Shown here in pieces: positions 46,201-56,999 of a DNA stretch of 64,000 bases. The position numbers were made by a program, and so were the translations under genes. The stretch covers positions 3,656,001-3,720,000 of the forward strand of contig NC_088300.1 in assembly GCF_032854445.1 (NCBI RefSeq). The letters run 5' to 3'. The notes under the pieces were generated by a model. That model searched no databases. It saw nothing but the letters and a program-made list of their open reading frames with translations, and was not told the DNA's origin. Position 1 is the first letter of the stretch. Every line of letters starts with the position of its first letter. The stretch comes from Liolophura sinensis. Its lineage: Eukaryota; Mollusca; Polyplacophora; Chitonida; Chitonidae.

Positions 46201-49200
46201 ATAAGTACGATGCCCAGTTACATTTTTTGACTGGGTTGGGTGTATTCAATGAACATATACATGCTAATACGTGGGCCCCGTCATTCTATCCGGAAACAAG
46301 ATCGGTATCCATGAAGGCGGCGGGGGGTGGGGTGTGGGGGTGGATGGTCCTATTTTAGAATAGCTTTTTCCATAATCTGTGGCAACCTTGATGATGAACT
46401 GAGGATTCAAGTGGTTCAAGCCTAAAAGAACTCAAGATGAATTCTTAGCGTGGACTTGACATATACATGAATGTATACATTCACACAAATGACGCATTTT
46501 TTGTCAGTCGTGCAAATATGTTATATTCATATGTTAATACATTCCGATATATCGACTTGTCTCATCAGCTGTATCTTGTGAAGTTTAATTCTGGTACGGT
46601 GCAGTACCATAAATGATTTAAGTCTACTGATGGGTAGATACCTGTTGATGAGCAGAACGTGAAGTGTATAGTATTTATTGTGAAAGCAGGTTAGTTGCAA
46701 CATGGAGGTAGAATAGGTATTCTACCGTCATGGTCGCAAGCTCACTTTTTTATTCCCCAAGTGTCGTAATCGTTAAGGGTTCAAGCAATTATCAGGGGTT
46801 AATTATCAATTGGCTTGGCGGCCGTTTTTGATTTTGTGTAAAATGAAAAAAATCTTTTCCAAAACGGCAGTGACTGAAACTGCAGTTGCAGAAAGCATAG
46901 TCATATTTAATTTGTTCATGAGAATTTTCTCGTTTGAACATTTTACAAACTCGCAGTTGGGTGAAGATGTCATGGGACCGAAAAACTCATTTTTTGCTAA
47001 TAATCCCATCTGATGCAGCTTTGAACGTTAATTCCAAATATGCCCATGATGCGAAAGCGGAAGTGATATCCTCATAACCGGAAGTGGGTATATCTCCTGA
47101 ACAAATGAAGCTAAAGACACAATCTTAAGGTCAACAATCATTCTACATAACCGGAAGTGACGTCAACAAACCGCAAGTCGCAAATTGCGATCAAATTGCG
47201 AAAAATCACAATTCTCCCCATATTTGCAGGTCATTTGACAGAAAACTATTACAGCCAAACAGCCGAAAATCGCTACGTAAAAAGGGCTATATATGTGCTT
47301 TATCTAATGCTGAAACCTGTTCACTTGTGTTAAACAACACAGGGGCTGTAGGCAGTCCTTCAAAAATTGTCCAAAGATCGATTTACCATATTTGGCACAT
47401 TTAAATGTAAATAGTATATAATGTTCAAATAATGTATTGATAGCAAGGGAGAATATACACTTCCCAAACGTTTTTTGTATCCCATTGTGTAAAGACACCA
47501 TTCAACTAACCAAATGTGACGTCGACTATTTTCTTTTGTTTTAGGTTTTATTGGCATTTGTGCCAACAGCCTTTTTTTCGGCGTGCTCCGTAACTCCAAT
47601 TTTCGCCGGCCTGTCAACCTTATTCTGCTGTTCACAACTTGTAACAACCTTGTAGAAAGCCTTGTTAGCATACCCATGATAGCGGCTTCAAACTTAGGCC
47701 ATAGGTAAGATGCTGGCCACCATATCATAGGACTATTTTTGTCGCCGTTTCAAGTGTGTCCCTGCATGTAACGTATATGTGTCATTGAATTATGACACGG
47801 CCGATTTCTTGTGTGTATTGCTGTAAAAGCGTGTCACTACTTCATTTGTGTCACATGCAGTTCACTCCTTCATCTATATCGCTGCTTCATGCATGTCGCT
47901 GAGTGATGTGTCGCAGCATTTTCTATGTATAATCTGTATTAGTGTAGTACCTATATAATCTGTTTTGGTGTAGTACCTATATAATCTGGATTGGTGTAGT
48001 ACCTATATAATCTGTATTGGTGTAGCACCTATATAATCTGTTTTGGTGTAGCACCTATATAATCTGTATTGGTGTACTACCTATATAATCTGGATTGGTG
48101 TAGTACCTATATAATCTGTATTGGTGTACTACCTATATAATCTGGATTGGTGTAGTACCTATATAATCTGTATATTGGTATAATATCTATATAATATGTA
48201 TATTGGTGTAATACCTATATAATCGGTAAGTAGTAGAGAATGTTGCAAACGTGTCTCATTGGGAAGGCGCAATTGGGGAGGTGCAGGTGGAGGTGTGTCG
48301 TTGAGTCCGCGCTCCTGCATGCGCGCCAAAACCGAACCATGGGTGAGCTTTATGCCATTCGCGCCAAAACGGACCAATGGGTGTACGGGACGTCATGAGC
48401 TGTGTGGCGCCAAAACGGACCATTGGTTGGGTTGGGTGTGTGTGTTTTCCCGCTTGATTATTTCGTTGAGATCGGCGCTGTGTCGTCCAATGAACGAGGA
48501 GGATGAGGGAGTCGTGCTCGAGAAGGGAGCAAAATAACGTTGTATAGTATAACATTGTATAGCATTGTATAGTATAACATTGTACAGTATAACATTGTAA
48601 CAGTGTGTATAGAATTACATCATTTCGCGCCAATGCTGATGTCACGCGCGAGAGCGGCTCCTTCTGCTCCATGTCGCGCCAAAACTGATGAGGGGTAATT
48701 AAGGAGGCGTATCGTTGAGTCCGTGCTCTGCGCGTGACGTCAGCTCCATGTCGCGCCAAAACGGACCAATGGGTGAGCTCCATGTCGTTCACGCCAAAAC
48801 TGGGTGAGCTCCATTTTCGCTCCATTTCGTTGAGGTCCGCGCTGCGTCGCCCAATGAGCAAGGAGGGTGAGGGAGTCGTGGTCGAGAAGGGAGCAAAATA
48901 ACATTGTATAGTGTAACATTGTATAGCATTGTATAGTACAACATTGTATAGTATAACATTGTATAGTATAACATTGTAATAGTGTGTATAGTATTGCTGA
49001 CATTGATTTGACAACAGGCATATTCCTGTGTAACATTTTTGTGGGACGAATTTCTTTACCCACCCTGTTTGCAACGAGGGAAATCACGTGGTCTCTAGCT
49101 TCTGGATTGTCTCATAGAATAGCTTGTCATGTCCCACAATCCGTTGGTATCGGCGGTCATACATGTTCATATATGTGCAGAAGCGAATAGCGGCGGGCGA

Positions 49201-52200
49201 CCACCTAGCAAGCATGGTGGCAATTGGGCTTAGATGAGCCATACAGGCCGCATGGCCCGTTAGACAAAAATAGCGCTTTTTGCGCTTTCTTTTGAACTCC
49301 TGAAATTAGGATCGTGTAGTACCTATATAATCTGTATTGGTGTAGCACCTATATAATCTGTTTTGGTGTAGTACTTGTAATCTGTATTGGTGTAGTACCT
49401 ATACAATCTGTATTGGTGTATTAGCTTTATAAATCGTTGTATCAACAGCTGCTATAAGGCACAAAATTAAAAACAATTTGTTGTAAACGTGCTGCTGAAC
49501 GATGGAAATCTTTGATAATAAAAAAATAAGAGAACCCACTTCATTTAACAACATGTCTGTACGTCCAGATATTACAAGTCAGATTTAAATGTAAAATTTT
49601 GGCGCATATGACGCGCTCCTCTCGAGGTGATGGGAAACCCGATGTTAAGAGGGGATACACTCTGCCTTATAGCAACGGGGAAAGGACTAGGAACATCAAA
49701 CCCGACAATGACTCTGTCTCCTACATCGACTGCGCATGTCTCATGTACCGCTATGTGCAGCTTTCTGTATATATTTGCATATTGGTTGCCATCTATGGTA
49801 TGCCACTGTTTTTATCATTCAAGACATTAGAAGTCAGGTTGTAACTCTTTATTTTGATGGAGTTTCTCACATGTAGACCCATGGCAATTCGATCCTATAG
49901 CTAATCTGGCAAAACGTTAACTTTGCGTCGAGTACACAAACACTAATTTTCAACAACGACATGATCGCTTTTCCCGAATTAAAATATCTGACTAATAAAA
50001 ATACTGTGGGTTCAATTGTCCGAACAGATTAAAAGAAGGGTGTTAACAGAGAGCATTGAACATTCACTGTTGTGTATTTATATCGTTATGTCGAAAAGTG
50101 AGTGTGTGTTGGGGGGGGGGGGGGGGCAACATATGTGGGTCCCCTTCCTTCATTTTTGAAAGTGCGCACCCCCACCCCCTCCTTTCTACACCACTGATAA
50201 ATTATGAGTGTTTTGCTTGAAGATACATTTTTTTCCTGTTGAACGTGTTTGCTTTCAATTTATTTCTTTTTTCTCTAATAGATGGCTATTCGGTGAATTG
50301 CTTTGCACAGTCCAGGGTGCTGTTTCCTATTTCTGCATATTGAACAATCTGACTACCATGACTGTTATAGGCTTGTATCGGTATGCTGTCATTTTTCACC
50401 GAAGAAGAGGTAATCCATTATGTGAGTTCTGGATCTGGATGTATGGATTTCTGGATGTGTCTATACTATATGCATATTTCTGATCAATGATCAATGATAT
50501 CCCAGCAACTCTTACCTCACTGGCAGAATTCATTGCTGCAGTAGATGTCCTAAATATGTTTGTATACATTGGTACAGTGGAGTGTTAGATAAACATATGA
50601 AAGCCTCTGTTCACACAGAAGCAGAACCCTGATAATTCTGCACGCACCCCCACGCACTCATAAACATGACGACAGCCGTTGTTTTGAGGACGGCGTTAAA
50701 TCAAATAAATATTCACAGGGAAAATAGGAATCTCTTCAGTGTGCATGCATGTTTTCTTTACATCCATCAAATAATCTCTTCTCACATTGCAGGGCCAGAT
50801 AGCTATGATGAGAATAATGCACGGAGCTGGATCATTACCATTTTGGCAATGAACATATGTTTTCCTTTTCAGCTATAGCTTTACAGTCAGGGAAGACGAT
50901 CTGGAAAACTATTCTGGTAATTCTGTTGTACACCAGTTTCTGGGTGACGACACCGTTGGTGGGCTGGGGGACGTACGGACTGGAGCCTTTTGGGACATCT
51001 TGTGCGATAAAATGGCACGCTGAGACCACAGCTGAGGCCTCCTATCTCATAGCCATGAGTGTCTTTATCGTCATCCTTCCCATTTTTTTAATATGCGTGT
51101 CCTACTGTAAAGTTTACAGGCACATACAAGCTATGATATATTCTCCACGCCCTAATGCTACACCTTTGGACTTCGTACAGAAACTGTCAATCGAAAGGCA
51201 ATTAACATTGGTAAGTATTTACGAAAGTTTTTTTCCGTAATCTAATAAACTCTGGTAGGAACGAAAAGCTAAATTTGACTTGAAGTCGCTATATGAAGCC
51301 ATATATGCTATGAGATAATGAATGTGGACTTACTATGTTGGTTTTATGAAGTGAATATGACGAGCTAAATACACCTTGATGGGGAAGGATTCCCCAGGAT
51401 TGGGGGATGAAATCCCTTATACGGGTCTAGGCTGAGAGTGTTATCCAAGGAGACGGATAATTGGGTAGTTCGCCTGATAAAGCGCAATGTTGGAGCAAGA
51501 GAACATCTGTGAAAAATATCTGTATAAAATGATTTATTAGACGGCTAACCACAACACTCAGGAACATATCACTTGTTTGAAGGCTGTCGGATATATAGTT
51601 TCACCTCCAACAGGTATATTTATAGGGGGCTAATTTGTAATGGCTTGTGCCTAGTGCCCATTCAGGCACCTCAAAATCCTACCATTAGGACAAACCTTGG
51701 AGAAAATTGAGGAGGTAACTGTTTGTGAGACATTTCTAAAGGAAAGAGGTGTCATTTGTTGCCTCTGAAACACGTCGGGACAAGTGATTGGTTATGTAAA
51801 GTCTACGAAGGTTGCCTAACATTTTTCACAAGTTACATGATACAGGCAGGCTGTTTTTACCTTCAACAAAAGAGTTCGAACTCGAAATTCCCCTATTCCA
51901 ATACTCAGTCATATGGATCAAGGGAGGGAGAGTTACGTTTTTTCTTATAATGATATCATTTTTGCCATTCTGCGGTTTGTTGAGATGTACGTGATGCCGT
52001 CAAATATACACTCATCTTAATATTTCTGACTGTTTCAGCTCATCAGTATAAACGTGATTCAATTTGTGGTTACCAGTGTACCATATGGAACGCTGTCCTT
52101 TCTTATCTCCACCGGCGTAAAGCTAGACGTGGCAATTACTGCTTTCCCGTGTATGTTGCTCAAATTTCAGTGCGCCTTCACACCTTTCCTCTATGGCTTT

Positions 52201-52272
52201 GCTCATGACCAATGCCGTGCCTACATCCTCCAAAAGATTGGTTTTGCTAAAGTATTTGATAGAATTCGATAG
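43097..52272 (+). CDS. Opsin of RGR/retinochrome/peropsin type (TM1-TM2 exon not found)
   Basis: Light-sensitive seven-helix receptor family. Exons found: 43097-43220 (N-terminus), 50282-50409 (TM3), 50873-51210 (TM4, second extracellular loop, TM5) and 52039-52272 (TM6, TM7, tail). The Schiff-base lysine is present in TM7 (LLKFQCAFTPFLY), spaced as K296 and residue 306 of bovine rhodopsin. The loop GWGTYGLEPFGTSCAIKW keeps Glu181 and Cys187, and TM3 keeps Cys110. Odd residues: Gln at position 113, YRY in place of E/DRY, TSVPY in place of CWxPY, and TPFLY in place of NPxxY. Glu181 together with EPxGTxC suggests the group containing RGR, retinochrome and peropsin, which often act as photoisomerases, not signalling receptors. 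The exon for TM1 end and TM2 should lie between 43221 and 50281 (phase 1 in, phase 2 out) but was not recognised, so the gene may be incomplete or that exon is divergent. Confidence 0.75.
44412..44490 (-). other. tRNA-like / SINE head remnant
   Basis: On the minus strand TTGGTCCAGTGTTAACGTGT resembles an A box and CGAGTTCGATTCC is a B box, with tRNA-like spacing. No matching acceptor stem was identified. A SINE or pseudo-tRNA remnant is likely. Confidence 0.4.
44820..44865 (-). repeat. Possible SINE-B tail remnant
   Basis: TTTATTTCATTGGTGTTGTACGTCGT resembles the inverted 3' tail of SINE-B (TTTGATTGGTGTTTTACGCCGT). Very short. Confidence 0.35.
44960..45230 (-). pseudogene. Degenerate C2H2 zinc-finger fragment
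   Basis: In one minus-strand frame about three finger-like units follow one another: CVGTFFRLDI, stop, LRHQRTHT; SAFARRTGLVRHLQTQ with GKKERTY; and YTCKACQKTFYLLWNWQVHI. One in-frame stop, lost cysteines in the first two units and lost second histidines show decay. It lies inside the opsin's first intron on the opposite strand and probably derives from a dispersed zinc-finger gene. Confidence 0.5.
45310..47920. other. Opsin intron, nothing recognised
   Basis: No exon-like, SINE-like or tandem structure was recognised. Searched by eye for the missing TM1-TM2 exon without success. Confidence 0.35.
47928..48232. repeat. 26-bp minisatellite, first block
   Basis: About 11 copies of GTGTAGTACCTATATAATCT followed by GTATTG. 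The same repeat resumes at 49312. Confidence 0.9.
48240..49305. repeat. Complex repeat with GCGCCAAAAC and CATTGTATAGTATAA blocks
   Basis: This segment interrupts the 26-bp array. It contains six near-copies of (C)GCGCCAAAAC(G/T)G, mostly followed by ACCAATGGGTGAGCT or a similar string, near 48322, 48362, 48409, 48675, 48753 and 48792. There are several CGTTGAG(G)TCCGCGCT motifs and two blocks (48536-48612, 48898-48985) of ACATTGTATAGTATA repeats. Internally it looks like two or three copies of a unit of about 360 bp. No coding sequence. Confidence 0.65.
49312..49430. repeat. 26-bp minisatellite, second block
   Basis: About four to five copies of the repeat at 47928, more degraded at its right end. 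Confidence 0.8.
49431..50281. other. Opsin intron
   Basis: Poly-G at 50110-50126. An open frame at 49599-49844 was considered as the missing opsin exon and not accepted. Confidence 0.35.
50282..50409 (+). CDS. Opsin exon, TM3
   Basis: 128 bp, acceptor TTTTTTCTCTAATAG, donor AGAG/GTAATC. Encodes WLFGELLCTVQGAVSYFCIL, then NNLTTMTVIGLYRYAVIFHR. Cys at the disulfide position and the YRY triplet are 24 residues apart, as in rhodopsin from Cys110 to Glu134. Confidence 0.85.
50873..51210 (+). CDS. Opsin exon, TM4-TM5
   Basis: 338 bp, acceptor TTTTCCTTTTCAG, donor TTG/GTAAGT, phase 1 in and 0 out. Encodes TM4 (ILVILLYTSFWVTTPLVGWG), the conserved second loop with EPFGTSC, TM5 (ASYLIAMSVFIVILPIFLIC) and the third cytoplasmic loop. 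Confidence 0.9.
52039..52272 (+). CDS. Opsin terminal exon, TM6-TM7 and tail
   Basis: 234 bp with TAG stop, acceptor CTGACTGTTTCAG, phase 0. Encodes TM6 (INVIQFVVTSVPYGTLSFLI), TM7 with the retinal-binding Lys and a short 22-residue tail (HDQCRAYILQKIGFAKVFDR...), without the long cytoplasmic tail of visual Gq-opsins. Confidence 0.88.
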   Translation, partial: LISINVIQFVVTSVPYGTLSFLISTGVKLDVAITAFPCMLLKFQCAFTPFLYGFAHDQCRAYILQKIGFAKVFDRIR

Positions 52273-52349
52273 AACACTTCAATGTCTCATATAATAACGT
52301 AATATGAAGCGTCAGTAAATGGTTCCATAGAGTTCCAAGCATGTAGAGT

Positions 52350-53345
52350 GAAGGATGGGGTAATTGTGTAGGATGGTGGGTGGGGTAATGGTGTAGGGTG
52401 ACGCGTTGGGGTTATGGAGTAAGGTAACAAGTGTAAAGAAATGCGTTGGGTAATGGTGTAGAGTGACGGATGGGAGAAATGCTGTTAAGAGGGTAGTGTT
52501 GTAGGGTGATGGGTTGGGCAACGGTGTAATGACGGCTGGGGGTAATGCTGTAGAGTGATGGATGGGGTAATGGTGTAAAATAACGGATAATAAAATAAAG
52601 TGGGGAAAATGTTGTATTTGATGAGTGGGGTAATGGTGTAGGTTGACGGGTGGGAGAAATGCTGTTTGTGATCAGTGGGGTAATGGTTTAGGTTGACGGG
52701 TGGGGTAAAGGTGTAGAGTGACGGGTGGGAGAAATGCTGTTTGTGATCAGTGGGGTAATGTTGTAGTGTGATGGGTAGGGTAATGGTGTAGAGTGACGGA
52801 TAGGGTAATGGTGTAGAGTGACGGGTGGGAGAAATGCTGTTTGTGATCAGTGGGGTAATGGTGTAGAGTGGACGAATAGGGTAATGATGTAGGGTGACGG
52901 GTGGGGTAATGGTGTAGAGTGACGGGTGGGAGAAATGCTGTTTGTGATCAGTGGGGTAATGTTGTAGTGTGATGGGTAGGGTAATGGTGTAGAGTGACGG
53001 ATAGGGTAATGGTGTGGAGTGATGGGTTGTGTAATGTTGTAGGGTAATGGCGTAGAGTGATAGATGGGGTAACGGTGTGGGGTAATGGTGCAGGGCGAGG
53101 GATGGGAGAAATGCTGTTTGTGATCAGTGTGGTAATGCTGTGAGGTGACAGGTGGGGTAATGCTGTAGGGTGAGGGATGGGAGAAATGCTGTTTGTGATC
53201 AGTGTGGCAATGCTGTAAGGTGTAGGTTGACGGGTGGGGTAGTGGTGTAGAGTGACGGGTTGTGTAATGTTTTAGGGTGATGGATGGCAGAAATTCGGCA
53301 GGTGATGAGTGGGGTAATGGTGTAGAGTCATGGGTGGAGTCATGT
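52350..53345. repeat. G-rich minisatellite downstream of opsin
   Basis: Irregular tandem repeats of GGGGTAATGGTGTAGAGTGACGGGT-type units (about 25-27 bp), with a longer recurring unit containing GGGAGAAATGCTGTTTGTGATCAG. Begins about 80 bp after the opsin stop. The minus strand is open in places (TPLPHPSPY repeats), a repeat artefact. Confidence 0.9.
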
Positions 53346-53384
53346 AGCCATGCATGTTCCCTTTTAAATTTTATGTACATATTG

Positions 53385-54220
53385 GATAGGAATGTTAATA
53401 AAAGACTTCAATTCGTGTGTTCGATCAGTGGCTTCGCATTTATATTACATACAGTTCTGGATATCACTCATTTTTGTGAACAGCAAAGCGAGTAAAGCCT
53501 CAGATATCCGATTACAATAAGTGGTGGAGAACATGCGGTTCCGTTAGCCTCTAGGATGAAACGAAGACCAAGTCAAAGCAAATCAATGAGTCTTGGTGTT
53601 ACGCCAACAAATTATCAAACCAGAACTCAAGACTCAGCAGTAAATAGTCCGTCAACTTCCTCAAGTGACGTAAATTCAGCACTAATGTCAACAGTCACAA
53701 CCATTACAGCGACGTTGGCTTAACGAAATTCAGAGGAGAAGAAGGCCAAAATGCTACCATTGTCTGGAATTGTACGATCAAGTATGTAAAATGTAATTCA
53801 TTTAACGCGGAAAAAGAGTTACATGGCTTTCCGCTACACGTTGAAGATCACGCCATATTGCGGTATCACAATTAGCTTCAAGGAACGAAGACTTCAATTG
53901 AACAGCTGAAAACATCCCTCGAGAGATTTAACCCACATTCTCCCATTCCTTACTTAGCACCATTTAAGTCTAAAAAGACATCTGAAGAAAGTGGTCTTGC
54001 TTTTATCGCGCGGTTGCAGAATCAAGCATTAAACAGGACAGTAGGTGAGGAGATTTTAGTTGGAATTACCACGCATGGTTTTCTGCCTCATTTACTGCGA
54101 ACTCAGCTGGAAAAGATTTCTACCCTGCTGTTATTTGCGAGCCGTGTGCAAATATACATATCAAATAGAGATGACTTTTCAAGCAACATCGAATGTGTCA
54201 CGCAACACACAGGCCGGTAG
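53385..54220 (+). pseudogene. Ty3/Gypsy-like LTR end and gag remnant
   Basis: The sequence to about 53520 (AATAAAAGACTTCAATTCGTG ... GATTACAATAAGTGGTGGAG) resembles an LTR end with a polyadenylation signal, followed by a primer-binding region. A Gag-like stretch follows at 53800-54215: EQLKTSLERFNPHSPIPYLA, FIARLQNQALNRTVGEEILV. Stops interrupt it. No pol is present downstream. Confidence 0.45.
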
Positions 54221-54963
54221 GCTACATTTACTTCCCTGAATATTATAATTTGGTGCAATTTATGTCTACACATAAAAGAATTTAAGTCTGTTTAATTGTT
54301 TTAATTATATAAAGGTGAACTATCGGAATTTCTTTCAGTGATAAAAGTGTTATTTCGCACAGTTTATCGATATCGCTTTTGTTTATACGTTTCTTCATAT
54401 TTTCCACCCAGACTCCATGACGTTGAAAAAGAATCATATGTTTCCATACGTTCCAATGTGAGCTCAGCAGTATGACGTCATAATACATGTACAGTAAACT
54501 TTTACATTTCTATGTATGAGTACATGAGAAAATAGACAAAACAGATCGAATTATCTACCTTTTTTGTTTTGTCTCATTCGACGGTCTCATGAAAGATGTT
54601 CCATTTGCCCCACTCTGACATGGAAATTCCTGTGTCTCATCCATGTTGGATGTTGTGATCTGGGAGATTTCATGGCCAATTTTATTTCATTCTGCGCATA
54701 AAGAATGCCTTCGCAAAGGTCTACTTACGAAGACACCATGCATCCACATTACCCTTGCTTTACTTTACAATTCGAACAACATTTCAAACATCTTACAGAC
54801 CAACCTACGCTCGAATCCCCGTTTTGTCTCTTTGAACATACAAGACTTACCTCGAAAATATTTCTACCTACAAAAAAGATCCAACCACGAAGTTACAACT
54901 TGATTGCACATGTGCGCGTTGAAAGATTCCATAAGTTTTACGAAAATGTAACAGTCTCTCGCC
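54221..54963. other. Intergenic DNA without recognised gene
   Basis: Two overlapping open frames at 54643-54992 show no known domain. Nothing else was recognised. Confidence 0.35.
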
Positions 54964-54977
54964 TTCTCTACCATTTA

Positions 54978-55303
54978 CTTCGGGAGCGGTAGATCCAGGA
55001 TCAATTCTGGGTCGAGTCACACGTAAGACCTTAAAAGAGGAAGTTGTAACTTCCTCGCTTGGCGTTCAGCATGAAGGGGATAGTGCGACGACTTGTTGAC
55101 CCGTATCAGTATAATGGCTCGGGCGGGGCGTCTTACTTGCCCTCGGTAAGGCATCTCAACGAAGCAGAACTAGATAAAAATCTAGGAAATCCGTCCTGCA
55201 ACAAATAGGCACATTACATGCCCTCTAAGGATTCCTTCCTCGTCATATGATTGACAAATTGTTATGTACGACGTTAAACCCCAAGCACTCACTCACTCAC
55301 TCA
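54978..55303 (+). mobile_element. SINE-A with 14-bp target-site duplication
   Basis: Sense copy, lacking the first part of the tRNA head. It starts CTTCGGGAGCGGTAGATCC and ends (CACT)n. Flanked by TTCTCTACCATTTA at 54964-54977 and 55304-55317. Confidence 0.93.
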
Positions 55304-55317
55304 TTCTCTACCATTTA

Positions 55318-56539
55318 GAGATGGCGTTTGGATATGCCATTATTGTGGATTGGTAACACCACTGGGTGTCAGTCAACCAATCACGTAACACTTAAACGGG
55401 GATTTCATTGGTCCAGACGCTTGATCATGCTCTTTACAGCGCACGCGTTGCTGCTGCTTTCGCATTACATTGCCACCACTAGCAAATTTTGCACGGAAAT
55501 TTTTGAACAACGCCGAGGTCAATGTGGTCATTGACAAGACAGGCTTTGATTTCAGAAAACAAACGATTTTTTTTTCTAATAATACTTTATAGACAGGCAT
55601 TCTCTTTATCTAAAGTAGGTAGGTGTCACGCGTTAACAGTGACGTCACAAACAAAAATTACCGTGTCATGCAAAACAAATATTAACATTTATTCACAAGG
55701 TACAGACAAAGGTAATTACAATTATACAAACAAAAATACAAACAACCAAACAACACCGTTACTATAAAGGACAATGCAACTACTACAGAATAGGAATGGT
55801 GGCACCCGGAGGGCGTTATATACGGCGGGAGTGCTGGTTTAACGCGCCTCTGTCGGAAACGTCGCCTGTCGTCCGTATATGGCCGTTGGAGAGCAGTTTG
55901 AAGGGAGAATCGAGAACAAAACGACCTATTGCACCGCAGCAATATAGTTGGCAGAGTGCCAATACACATTAGCGCTACGTATTCGACTATTGTCGGTTGC
56001 AGTAATTCCAGGTCAATACATTGACATACTGCATCAGTTCAATAAGCAAATACTTTACCAGCCACAATCGTTTAATGATTACCGAACGCTAACAAGCTCC
56101 TGAGAAATGTCTTTGCCACATACCACAGGATACACCACACACCACCGTCAAGTAGCCGACTGGGTATACGTGCGGGACGCAGCCCAGACCCCTACACGGT
56201 GAATAGGCAACGGTCCACATCTGTATACAAAAGTGCTCGTTTTTTTTAAGGAAAGTATTCAACATTTGATGTTCAATATTCAACAAACAAAACACGCGTG
56301 CGAACTTTCTACTCGGTGGCGCACCCTGGTGACACAGACTAAAAGCCTACGCGGTCTCAGCAGTTGTGTGTGAATGACAAGCGACGCAAACCGCCAAGTT
56401 TATGAAAGCCTGAATGCCTTGGACTTGCAAAGGCCAGTTCGTATTCACGTCAGTTGGCGGGCTTGTACCCTCAGTAAGCAGCGCGCTCACCAACCATTCA
56501 AAACCTAATCTTCTAGCAGGGATTATTTATAACATAAAG
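55318..56539. other. Intergenic DNA, possibly including LTR sequence
   Basis: No gene recognised. The right part may be the remainder of the Ty3/Gypsy 3' LTR. Confidence 0.35.
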
Positions 56540-56999
56540 TAGAAAAAATCACACTTGTAACAGAACGCCCATACTCAGTACGATTCTAACCAAACACCTG
56601 ACACGCTTTATGGTGGTTTGATGGAGCGAACAACACCGTAAAGTAGGAGAGATGCTTTCCTTTATAATCACGTGACAGGCAGCGCCACTGAATATAGTCA
56701 GACTTATTCCCCCTGAATAGTGGATGCCACATTTCCCCTCTCGTTTAAAAAGATGCAACTATGTTAGCATCTACGACTTAAAACTAAGTACGAATCACAA
56801 TGAATAATTGACTAGAAAATGAAATCGAATGTCCGTAAACATCGATTTAAACAAAGACAAAACATCTTACTACTACATTTTAAATCAACAGAACCTATAG
56901 GTGCTACTTACACATCATATAGTTTTTACTATATTCAGATCCATACAGTAAAAAAAGGCGTTCCGAACACGAACTCAGTTACTTCCAGTTTAAACGTTC

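Noticed and set aside
49599-49844. Candidate for the missing opsin TM1-TM2 exon
   Set aside because: Has a hydrophobic stretch but no conserved Asn or LRTP-type loop, and no acceptor/donor pair giving the required phases.
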